IMG/VR virus record: IMGVR_UViG_3300011113_000660
Coordinates: 1 to 61,689 of that record
Reading direction: 5' to 3' (one strand)
Source: a virus
Length of the DNA stretch: 61,689 bases
Part shown: one piece after another, positions 55,360 to 61,689 of the stretch
Numbering within the stretch: position 1 is the first letter of the stretch
Layout: every line of letters starts with the position of its first letter
Program-made: the position numbers and the translations under genes
The notes under the pieces: model-generated
What the model was told of the DNA's origin: nothing
Database searches by the model: none
What the model saw: only the letters and a program-made list of their open reading frames with translations

Positions 55360-57159
55360 ATGGCAGATATCACACCCGCCCACAAACTGTTTGACCTCTT
55401 GGTCAGTAGAGATTTTGACCCAGAAATGCTGGATGCCACTGGCCGTCCTGCAGAAAATCCCAGCGAAACAGAAATATTCAGCTTTGATTTCCGTGCCGAA
55501 AGCGGCCGAGATTACGGCACAGTTGTGATCATGCTGGGCGATGACAATGAATTGGAAGTCTACTGCTCCGACAACGTGGGCCGCAGCATGGAAGGTGACG
55601 ACAAAAATGACTGGTTTGAATTCTTGGCCCAGCTCAAAAACTTCGCCACCCGTAACTTCATGAGCTTTGGCATCAAGAATTTGAACCGCTTGCGCTACAG
55701 CATGCAGGGCCAGGCCGGCATCAAAGAAAGTGTATTTGAGGCATGGGCTGGCAAGCGAGACATCAGCTGGAATGCTGGAGCCACAGAAAGCCGACTCATG
55801 ATCAAACACAAACGGGTCATGGGCGAAGGCGAAGCCCGATTCCGTTGCATAGAAAGCCTGTTTATTGAAACAGCCGAAGGCGAACGTTACAAGTTGCCAT
55901 TCCGCAATCTCACAGCCGGCAAGGCCATGCTGGAGCATGTGCGCAACGGTGGACGACCCTATGACGACCGTGGACAACACATTGCCGAAATGGTCACAGA
56001 ATTAAATGTGCTCAGCAGATTCCGCAGGGCCAACACAGGTAAACTATTGGAAGGCGACACTGCTGTCTTGGTCGAGAAGACCACAGCTTACCATGAAACA
56101 CTGCGACACAACCTAAAGAGCTTGGCCACACGTCGAGGCTACAGCCAGTACTTTGAAAACTGGAATCCCACTGCTCTCACCGAAGAGTCCGTAGTGGTTG
56201 ATGGACTCAAACATTTATTTGTAACACAAAGCATTGATCAACGCATTGAAGATGCCTTGCCTTTGATCGCTAGAATTCAACAACAGGAAAACGACATGAA
56301 AGAAGCCAACATATTTGAAACCTGGGCCAACCGGCTCATGGAAGGAACCTGGCAAACCCCAGACACACCAGAAAAGCAAGCCAAGCTGGTTGAACTGCTG
56401 AGCAAGGACTTGCCGGTGGGTGCCGATGCCACCAATGCCACAGAACAACTGTATGACTTGCTAGGCGATGATGAATTGTTTGATCAACTGCAAGAGTTGG
56501 CCGATCGCGATGCCAACGCAGATGCTAGACAAGTGGTTTTGAATCGCATGCAAGAATTGGATCAAGATCCAGACGTAATGAAAGTTATTACCAGCTTGAA
56601 CATTGACGCCACAGCAGAGATGAATCCGGCCGAGCAGACACCAGCTGATCTCGACTCCCAAGAAGACAAAGTTGAAGAAATGCTGGGTGGTGATGCCAGT
56701 GATGAATTTATACAAGACATCAGCATCAAAGAACCCCGAGATGAAATGGAAGAAGCTGTCAAAGATCCTGTGGATCAGACCGAAGATCCAGAAGGTACCA
56801 CGCAACCAGCCTATCCTGAATATGCCCAAGACCTGAGCAACATCTTGAAACACGCAGGGGTACCTGCCCAACCACGACCAGCACCAGACTATGAACTAGA
56901 AGTGGCCGAAACAGCCAATCCGGGTGTGACACCGGCCGACATCGACGGTGTGCCCACAGAAGAACTGGATGAAGCCAGCCGTTGCAACATGAGCGAAGCT
57001 GGCGAAAGTTGCCCAGTGCATGGACTCAAAGAGTGTGGCATGTACGAAGCCTCGGCCCTGGCAGGACAGTATGGACACAGTGGCAGAATGAAACCGGTGG
57101 CCCAAGACACTGGATTCTTGGATCGTCTCAAAGAACTCAGTGGTATGATCCGCAACTAA
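55360..57159 (+). CDS. Large protein of unknown function after terminase
   Basis: 599 aa. Residues 1-150 form a mixed alpha/beta region (EIFSFDFRAESGRDYGTVVI, ELEVYCSDNVG). The middle is helical with two [IV]FE[AT]WA elements (VFEAWAGKRDISW near 130, IFETWANRLMEGTW near 325). A strongly acidic segment follows (residues about 400-480). The C-terminal region has a Cys/His cluster (CNMSEAGESCPVHGLKEC) that could bind zinc, and a final helix. RLMEG fits a gp21 cleavage site. Late and leaderless by its promoter. A virion or internal protein is likely; family not recognised. Confidence 0.68.
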   Translation: MADITPAHKLFDLLVSRDFDPEMLDATGRPAENPSETEIFSFDFRAESGRDYGTVVIMLGDDNELEVYCSDNVGRSMEGDDKNDWFEFLAQLKNFATRNFMSFGIKNLNRLRYSMQGQAGIKESVFEAWAGKRDISWNAGATESRLMIKHKRVMGEGEARFRCIESLFIETAEGERYKLPFRNLTAGKAMLEHVRNGGRPYDDRGQHIAEMVTELNVLSRFRRANTGKLLEGDTAVLVEKTTAYHETLRHNLKSLATRRGYSQYFENWNPTALTEESVVVDGLKHLFVTQSIDQRIEDALPLIARIQQQENDMKEANIFETWANRLMEGTWQTPDTPEKQAKLVELLSKDLPVGADATNATEQLYDLLGDDELFDQLQELADRDANADARQVVLNRMQELDQDPDVMKVITSLNIDATAEMNPAEQTPADLDSQEDKVEEMLGGDASDEFIQDISIKEPRDEMEEAVKDPVDQTEDPEGTTQPAYPEYAQDLSNILKHAGVPAQPRPAPDYELEVAETANPGVTPADIDGVPTEELDEASRCNMSEAGESCPVHGLKECGMYEASALAGQYGHSGRMKPVAQDTGFLDRLKELSGMIRN

Positions 57160-57182
57160 ATTTGTAATCTGAACAACCGCGT

Positions 57183-57190
57183 CATAAATA
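57183..57190 (+). promoter_or_regulatory. Late promoter upstream of homing-type endonuclease
   Basis: CATAAATA, 68 nt before the ATG at 57259, leaving room for the hairpin at 57206-57233 in the leader. The rest of the gap 57160-57258 shows no gene. Confidence 0.6.
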
Positions 57191-57205
57191 CACTTGCGAA
57201 AAACA

Positions 57206-57233
57206 GTAGAGCGTGTAATAATACATGCTCTAC
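57206..57233 (+). promoter_or_regulatory. Leader hairpin upstream of the GIY-YIG gene
   Basis: GTAGAGCGTGTA-ATAA-TACATGCTCTAC: a 12-bp stem with one G-U pair and an ATAA loop, no T-run. It ends 25 nt before the ATG. It may stabilise the mRNA or, if the late RNA starts at 57195-57197, be its first structured element. Confidence 0.6.
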
Positions 57234-57258
57234 ACAGGCAACAAAGATAGGCAACTGA

Positions 57259-58005
57259 ATGAAACCTTATACATATCTCGTTGGATGGCCAGAACACAAC
57301 ATCTGGTATTATGGTGTCAGATACAGCCAAGATTGCGACCCCGGTGATCTTTGGAATCCATACAAGACCTCGTCCGTTCATGTTAAAAAATTTATCGCAG
57401 ACAATGGCGAACCTACGGTTATCAAGGTAAGAAAAGTCTTTGATAACGAATCTTCAGCACGACTTTGGGAGCATCGTGTTCTCAAAAGGTTGAAAGTAGT
57501 CGGCGATCCTCGTTGGCTGAATAAAACAGATAATAAATCCATTGCCCCATTATATGGTGAAGATCATCCAATGGCAAAACCTGAAAATAGAGCAAAGGTT
57601 GCCGGCGATAACCATCCACAAAAGAAACCAGAAGCAAGGGAACGAGCAAGACAGCGTATGTTAGCATTGGGTGACGAGCATTGGTGGAAAGATCCAGAGG
57701 TTATTGCTCGTAAAGTAGCTAAGACAAGCGGCGATAAGCATCATATGAAACGCCCAGAAGTAGCAGAGAAGGTGTCTGGTAAAAATAACTGGATATACCA
57801 AAAGCCAGGTGCGTTGGAAGAACGCAGTCAAAGATTTATAAAAATGAATAAAGCTCGCAAAGGCACACATTATCGTAGAGTGTGTTGTGAGCATTGTGAA
57901 AAAGATTATTCGTCCGTGCAAATCAAACAACACCAAAGACGATGTAAAATGAATTTAACCAGTTTAGTAGCAAACACTGACAGCAGAGTGTATAATCAGC
58001 TGTAA
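57259..58005 (+). CDS. Homing-type endonuclease, GIY-YIG with NUMOD3 repeats
   Basis: 248 aa, AT-rich. The N-terminus YTYLVGWPEHNIWYYGVRYS is a diverged GIY...YIG domain, with RLWEHRVLKRL as the Glu-bearing helix. The centre holds four or more NUMOD3-like DNA-binding units (GEDHPMAKPENRAKV, AGDNHPQKKPEARERA, SGDKHHMKRPEVAEKV, SGKNNWIY). The C-terminus is a zinc finger (CEHCEKDYSSVQIKQHQRRC). This is a free-standing mobile endonuclease inserted between the 599-aa gene and gp32. AGGCAAC heptamers occur on both sides. Its activity would favour spread of itself and flanking DNA among related phages. Confidence 0.8.
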   Translation: MKPYTYLVGWPEHNIWYYGVRYSQDCDPGDLWNPYKTSSVHVKKFIADNGEPTVIKVRKVFDNESSARLWEHRVLKRLKVVGDPRWLNKTDNKSIAPLYGEDHPMAKPENRAKVAGDNHPQKKPEARERARQRMLALGDEHWWKDPEVIARKVAKTSGDKHHMKRPEVAEKVSGKNNWIYQKPGALEERSQRFIKMNKARKGTHYRRVCCEHCEKDYSSVQIKQHQRRCKMNLTSLVANTDSRVYNQL

Positions 58006-58061
58006 GGCAACATTTAAGACAACTCTTAAATCACATATTAAATCAACTTTAGAAAGGCAAC
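58005..58061 (+). promoter_or_regulatory. gp32 leader with hairpin and AT-rich tract
   Basis: TTTAAGA-CAAC-TCTTAAA (58013-58030) forms a 7-bp hairpin, followed by an unstructured AT-rich tract and the ribosome-binding region AGAAAGGCAAC before the ATG at 58068. In T4, gp32 represses its own translation by binding an unstructured AU-rich leader next to a pseudoknot. The arrangement here is similar but no pseudoknot is evident. Confidence 0.4.
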
Positions 58062-58067
58062 ACTAAT

Positions 58068-59051
58068 ATGGCTAGTTTACAAGAAATCCGTGCCCGTTTA
58101 GCGGCATCAGAAAACAAACAAGGTGGTTCATCCACCGGTGGCGACAATGGAATATATCCCCATTGGAATCTCGAGGAGGGGCAGTCATGCACCTTGCGAT
58201 TCCTCCCAGACGGCAATTCAAAGAACACATTCTTTTGGCAAGAACGGGCCATGATCCGCTTGCCATTCAATGGCATCAAAGGCGAAGCAGACAGCAAACA
58301 AGTCTACGTCCAAGTGCCATGCATGGAGATGTGGCAAGAGACCTGCCCAGTGCTGACAGAAGTTCGCACCTGGTTCAAGGACAAGGCCTTGGAAGACATG
58401 GGTCGCAAGTATTGGAAGAAGCGTAGTTATATTTTCCAGGGTTTCGTTCGCGAGAATCCGCTTGCCGATGACAAGACTCCAGAGAACCCAATCCGTAGAT
58501 TCATCATTGGTCCTCAGATCTTTACCATCATCAAAGGTGCATTGATGGATCCAGAATTAGAAGAATTGCCAACTGACTTGTTGCGTGGCCTGGACTTCCG
58601 TATCACCAAGACCAGCAAAGGTGGTTTCGCTGACTACAACAGTTCAAAATGGGCACGCAAAGAATCAGCACTGTTAGAAGCCGAACAAGCCGCGATTGAA
58701 AAACACGGCCTGTTTGATTTGAGCACATTCTTGCCCAAGAAGCCAAGCGAAGCCGAAGTCAAGGTCATCAAAGAAATGTTTGAGGCGTCAGTGGATGGCC
58801 AGACCTATGATACCGAACGTTGGGGTCAGTATTTCCGCCCAGCAGGTGTCAATGCTCCGGCTGGTGGATCCGGTACCGCACATGCCGACGAAGATGCTCC
58901 AGCACCTGCGGCCAAACCTGCTCCAGCGGCGGCCAGCAGTTTTGATGAAGATGACGCACCAGCAGTAGCGGCAACACCGGTAGAAGCCAAACCTTCGACT
59001 CAAAAAGCCGAAGACATTTTGGCCATGATCAGGGCACGTCAAAAGCAGTAA
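58068..59051 (+). CDS. 32: Single-stranded DNA-binding protein gp32
   Basis: 327 aa (T4 gp32 is 301). It has a basic N-terminal helix (LQEIRARLAASENKQ) for cooperativity, an OB-fold core with LRFLPDGNSKNTFFW and IRRFIIGPQIFTIIKG, and an acidic, Ala/Pro-rich C-terminal tail for protein contacts (FDEDDAPAVAA, then KAEDILAMIRARQ). The T4 zinc-finger cysteines are only partly kept (CMEMWQETC), so zinc binding is uncertain. It coats single-stranded DNA during replication, recombination and repair, working with UvsX and UvsY encoded next to it. Confidence 0.9.
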   Translation: MASLQEIRARLAASENKQGGSSTGGDNGIYPHWNLEEGQSCTLRFLPDGNSKNTFFWQERAMIRLPFNGIKGEADSKQVYVQVPCMEMWQETCPVLTEVRTWFKDKALEDMGRKYWKKRSYIFQGFVRENPLADDKTPENPIRRFIIGPQIFTIIKGALMDPELEELPTDLLRGLDFRITKTSKGGFADYNSSKWARKESALLEAEQAAIEKHGLFDLSTFLPKKPSEAEVKVIKEMFEASVDGQTYDTERWGQYFRPAGVNAPAGGSGTAHADEDAPAPAAKPAPAAASSFDEDDAPAVAATPVEAKPSTQKAEDILAMIRARQKQ

Positions 59052-59067
59052 GTCATTGACAGATCAA

Positions 59068-59090
59068 GCACAGGGAACGTATCCCTGTGC
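59068..59090 (+). terminator. Hairpin after gp32
   Basis: GCACAGGGA-ACGTA-TCCCTGTGC: a perfect 9-bp stem 17 nt after the gp32 stop. It has no uninterrupted T-run, so it is an attenuator, a processing signal or a weak terminator that would give high gp32 relative to downstream genes. Confidence 0.6.
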
Positions 59091-59114
59091 ATCTACCTGT
59101 TTATAGATAATGAA

Positions 59115-60020
59115 ATGAAATTAAATTTAATATTTGAAAATTCTAACGATTCAATTGAGTTTGATATTGTTTATAATTCAGACATATTGGAACATGTGGT
59201 AGCAAAATCCAATGCTGACGGTTGTAACAGTTACTCAGACGATGGCAATATTTCTTCGTCGGTTGACAGATATTTGAATGAGTTGCATAGTGCTGTGACT
59301 TTAACCAACACAGTGATGCCGTTGGTGTGTGATCAAAAATTTGCCGAGCATACAGATATTCTTGAATATCTTGATCAAAAATTTCTTAATCAGCAACACG
59401 AACAATGGGTGCGGTCTCAACAACACATTATTGACATAGATAAACTGAGATTTTCACAAGACAAAACTGTCAGCCAACTTGGATGGAGATTGCACGATCT
59501 ATATCCAGATGAAATCCGACAAATACGACTGGCCGAGGTCATGCAAAAATTAGGATTCATCTTTCCCTACGAAGAAGTCAACATGACGGTGCATAGGTTA
59601 GAACAGTTTTTTGCCAAAAACATTGAATTCAAGTCACGTTCAAAATGGCAGGTATTTAATAATCCATTCCAAGACACCATGACCAGCAACAACGACGTGG
59701 TAAATTTGAGTTTTGGATACACCTACGTTGGAAGGCAATTTTACAACAAATGGCAATTTTGGGATACTGATCTAGATTGCGTCGATCATTACAATTATGA
59801 AACTTTGGAATATGCTTTTCAACTCAATCTAGATCGACCTCAAACAATACCATACAGCAAAGAATTTATCAATTGGCAACAACGAAAAGGGATCAAAGCA
59901 ATAACCACACAAATTCCAATTGCCAATATCATAGACTTAGAAAAAAATCTCAAGTATTATAGAACTATGTTATATAAAAATTCTAAAGCCAATAATCGGG
60001 CAACTCTACTACTTCACTAA
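59115..60020 (+). CDS. AT-rich protein of unknown function between gp32 and uvsX
   Basis: 301 aa, clearly more AT-rich than its neighbours. It starts with LNLIFENSNDSIEFDIVYNS, a domain of beta strands. The middle is helical (VDRYLNELHSAVTLTNTVMP, RLAEVMQKLGFIFPYEEVNM), and a WQVFNNPFQDTMTSNNDVVN then LSFGYTYVGRQFYNKWQFWD region follows. No catalytic motif is recognised. Similar-feeling proteins occur in marine T4-like phages next to glycosyltransferase genes, but I cannot name the family. It splits the gp32-uvsX-uvsY recombination cluster and looks like inserted cargo. Confidence 0.68.
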   Translation: MKLNLIFENSNDSIEFDIVYNSDILEHVVAKSNADGCNSYSDDGNISSSVDRYLNELHSAVTLTNTVMPLVCDQKFAEHTDILEYLDQKFLNQQHEQWVRSQQHIIDIDKLRFSQDKTVSQLGWRLHDLYPDEIRQIRLAEVMQKLGFIFPYEEVNMTVHRLEQFFAKNIEFKSRSKWQVFNNPFQDTMTSNNDVVNLSFGYTYVGRQFYNKWQFWDTDLDCVDHYNYETLEYAFQLNLDRPQTIPYSKEFINWQQRKGIKAITTQIPIANIIDLEKNLKYYRTMLYKNSKANNRATLLLH

Positions 60021-60029
60021 AGGAAAATC

Positions 60030-61088
60030 ATGGGCAAGCCATTTGACGTATCAAAATTCCGCAAGGAAATTACAAAAAGCATTGACGGACTCAGCATTGG
60101 GTTCAATGATCCCACAGACTGGATCAGCACAGGTAACTTTGCACTCAACTACTTGATCAGCGGAGACTTCAACAAAGGTATCCCCTTGGGCAAGGTCACT
60201 GTGTTTGCCGGTGAGTCAGGTGCAGGCAAGAGTTATATCTGTAGTGGTAACATTGCTCGCAACGCACAACAACAAGGTATCTTTGTTGTGTTGATTGACA
60301 GCGAAAACGCACTCGACGAAGATTGGCTCAAAGCACTTGGTGTTGACACATCAGAAAGCAAATTGCTCAAGTTGAGCATGGCCATGATTGATGACGTGGC
60401 CAAGACCATCAGCACATTCATGGCCGACTACAAGGCCTTGCCCGATGGCGAGCGTCCCAAGGTCATGTTTATTATTGACAGCTTGGGCATGTTGCTAACA
60501 CCCACTGACGTAAATCAGTTTGACGCCGGTGAAATGAAAGGTGACCTGGGTCGCAAACCCAAGGCACTCACAGCCTTGGTACGTAACTGTGTCAACATGT
60601 TTGGTAGTTACAACGTGGGCTTGGTATGTACCAATCACACCTATGCCAGCCAGGACATGTTTGATCCTGACGACAAGATCTCAGGCGGACAAGGCTTTAT
60701 CTATGCCAGCAGTATTGTAGTGGCCATGAAAAAGATGAAGCTCAAAGAAGACGAGGATGGCAACAAGATCTCAGAAGTCATGGGTATCCGTGCTGGTTGT
60801 AAGGTGATGAAAACACGCTATGCCAAACCGTTTGAGGGTGTGCAAGTCAAGATTCCTTATGAAACAGGCATGAACCCCTACAGCGGTCTTGTGGACCTGG
60901 CTGAAAAGAAAGGCCTGTTAAAGAAAGACGGCAACCGACTCATGTTTGTAACGTCGGATGGTGAGATCATCAAGCAGTTCCGCAAGGCCTGGGAAAGCAA
61001 CGAAGAAGGATGCTTGGACAAGGTCATGGCTGATTTTGCAAATCAGAAAGAAACGGTAAGTACTGAAGAAACAGCCACGGAGGAATAA
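60030..61088 (+). CDS. uvsX: RecA-like recombinase UvsX
   Basis: 352 aa (T4 UvsX is 391). Walker A is GESGAGKS (61-68), Walker B is VMFIIDSLGMLL, and LVCTNHTYASQDMFDPDD, then ISGGQGFIYASSIVVAMKK, corresponds to the L2 region and following strand of the RecA/Rad51 core. The acidic C-terminus (KETVSTEETATEE) is the usual regulatory tail. It forms filaments on single-stranded DNA and performs strand exchange, loaded by UvsY against gp32. AAGGAAAA precedes the ATG. Confidence 0.94.
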   Translation: MGKPFDVSKFRKEITKSIDGLSIGFNDPTDWISTGNFALNYLISGDFNKGIPLGKVTVFAGESGAGKSYICSGNIARNAQQQGIFVVLIDSENALDEDWLKALGVDTSESKLLKLSMAMIDDVAKTISTFMADYKALPDGERPKVMFIIDSLGMLLTPTDVNQFDAGEMKGDLGRKPKALTALVRNCVNMFGSYNVGLVCTNHTYASQDMFDPDDKISGGQGFIYASSIVVAMKKMKLKEDEDGNKISEVMGIRAGCKVMKTRYAKPFEGVQVKIPYETGMNPYSGLVDLAEKKGLLKKDGNRLMFVTSDGEIIKQFRKAWESNEEGCLDKVMADFANQKETVSTEETATEE

Positions 61089-61091
61089 TAG

Positions 61092-61337
61092 ATGTCAGTA
61101 GAATTAAGCAAAGAAATTTGGGATGAGATCAAACGTTATGTAAACACGGTGGACCGTCAAGAAGCAGCAGAAACCTTGATCAATGTGCTAATTGACAATG
61201 ATGTAGATGCCGACGAAATCCGAGATACATTCAAAGGTGACCCAGAAGTCAAACGTGCTTTGACTAGCTATCTCAAAGATCATGCCGATGAAGAGGATGA
61301 GGAAGAGGAGTATGAGGAAGAGGACGAAGACTACTGA
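61092..61337 (+). CDS. Small acidic protein between uvsX and uvsY
   Basis: 81 aa. A helical N-terminal domain (IWDEIKRYVNTVDRQEAAET, TLINVLIDNDVDADEIRDTF) and a C-terminus of almost pure Glu/Asp with a terminal Tyr. Proteins of this type with a VDADEIRDTF element are common in T4-like phages and may modulate recombination or mimic DNA. It starts 3 nt after UvsX and its TGA overlaps the UvsY ATG. Function unproven. Confidence 0.72.
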   Translation: MSVELSKEIWDEIKRYVNTVDRQEAAETLINVLIDNDVDADEIRDTFKGDPEVKRALTSYLKDHADEEDEEEEYEEEDEDY

Positions 61338-61689
61338 TGTGGTATAGCCGTGTGGTGGCCGATCTTGGTGCTATTCCTGATTTTATAGCGTACTATGAAA
61401 GTGAGCTAGAGGATGCCAAGCGTGATGTGCGTGTGGGCGGTTTAATTGAAAAAAACATCAAAGAACTGCCGGGCATCACCGAACATCGTTTCAATCAACT
61501 GCAAGAAATTGAAGCCATACTAAATCATCTCAACATACAGTTGAGAAAGATACGCAGAAAACATTTTCAAAAGTATTTGGAAGGCTATCAGCGAGCATTG
61601 ACCAGCAGAGATGCAGAAAAATACGTGGATGGTGAAGATGAAGTCATTGACTTTGAAACCATAATCAACGAAGTGGCTCTGCTACGCAA
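61337..61689 (+). CDS. uvsY: Recombination mediator UvsY, 5' part
   Basis: The ATG at 61337 overlaps the previous stop, and the frame stays open to the window end (117 codons; T4 UvsY has 137 aa), so the last residues are missing. VADLGAIPDFIAYYESELED, LPGITEHRFNQLQEIEAILN and IRRKHFQKYLEGYQRALTSR (short segments) follow the UvsY family layout. UvsY loads UvsX on gp32-coated single-stranded DNA. Gene order gp32, uvsX, uvsY supports the call. Confidence 0.85.
   Translation, partial: MWYSRVVADLGAIPDFIAYYESELEDAKRDVRVGGLIEKNIKELPGITEHRFNQLQEIEAILNHLNIQLRKIRRKHFQKYLEGYQRALTSRDAEKYVDGEDEVIDFETIINEVALLR

Noticed and set aside
55342-55980. 212-aa frame on the - strand opposite the 599-aa gene
   Set aside because: Antisense shadow with Phe/His/Cys-rich composition; the + strand frame has a late promoter and plausible domains.
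1-61689. tRNA genes
   Set aside because: No cloverleaf with a recognisable T-arm GTTC-A motif and acceptor stem was found in the intergenic regions by eye; a tRNAscan-SE run would be decisive.

Overview
The window is a 61.7 kb piece of a T4-like contractile-tailed phage genome (Caudoviricetes, 'T4-like myovirus' type). The evidence is a nearly complete set of T4 core genes: recombination/replication (gp46 fragment, gp32, UvsX, UvsY), head (portal gp20, prohead protease gp21, scaffold gp22, major capsid gp23, head-completion gp4), packaging (gp16, gp17), neck and tail (gp13, gp14, gp15, gp18, gp19, a gp19-like paralogue) and baseplate (gp26 type). Gene order is strongly rearranged relative to T4, and several proteins are much larger than in T4 (sheath 1148 aa, gp14 455 aa, gp15 463 aa). 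The repeat-rich fibre family and the MRAREF-type small proteins resemble those of T4-like phages from marine and fresh water. The host cannot be named from this sequence; a Gram-negative aquatic bacterium is an inference.

Layout. (1) 1-4430, + strand: the end of gp46, then a more AT-rich cargo block with an SDR oxidoreductase, a radical-SAM/SPASM-type enzyme, a GIY-YIG nuclease and two SGNH-like proteins. (2) 4431-4858: a convergent gap with no credible gene but strong RNA-structure signals (two GNRA-capped hairpins, nested pairings), closed by two hairpins; a candidate structured ncRNA. (3) 9262-4859, - strand: a tight seven-gene operon led by the gp26 baseplate-hub protein and ending in a cobalamin-type radical-SAM enzyme. 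(4) 9286-17423, +: tape-measure-like protein with an embedded M15-like peptidase motif, portal, two small core proteins, gp21, gp22, gp23, terminator. (5) 17493-18641, -: a TPR plus glycosyltransferase protein with its own late promoter. (6) 18787-30767, +: structural protein and a large fibre cluster of repeat proteins sharing about 17-residue units, with two related MptE/DUF115-like proteins at the two ends. (7) 33932-30752, -: gp14, gp15, NUDIX hydrolase. (8) 33991-38588, +: two genes behind sigma70-type promoters, gp13, DexA-like exonuclease, glycosyltransferase-like protein, dNMP kinase, with an HNH protein overlapping on the - strand. (9) 38978-45621, +: sheath, tube, tube paralogue, head completion, small terminase. 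(10) 45643-53776, +: an accessory array of probable capsid-internal proteins with T4-like capsid-targeting N-termini, an Ntn-hydrolase-like enzyme, a fibre protein and a secreted-type nuclease. (11) 53780-61689, +: large terminase, a 599-aa protein, a GIY-YIG/NUMOD3 homing-type endonuclease, gp32, an unknown gene, UvsX, a small acidic protein and UvsY (cut by the window end).

Regulation. A TAAATA box, with TATAAATA or CATAAATA as the full form and matching the T4 late-promoter consensus, stands before most structural genes on both strands and often overlaps the stop codon of the gene upstream. In seven cases it lies only 4-7 nt from the ATG with no Shine-Dalgarno sequence, which predicts leaderless late mRNAs. 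Two classic TTGACN-17-TATAAT promoters and one extended -10 promoter mark early-type genes at 33991, 34295 and 36278. Stem-loop terminators follow gp23, the 18787 gene and two fibre genes; the one before 19657 also contains that gene's ribosome-binding site.

The most noteworthy items are the structured RNA candidate, the array of putative packaged proteins, the leaderless late promoters, carbohydrate-binding-module-like inserts in both gp14 and gp18, the late-expressed TPR glycosyltransferase next to the major capsid gene, and the Ntn-hydrolase-like enzyme inside the internal-protein array.
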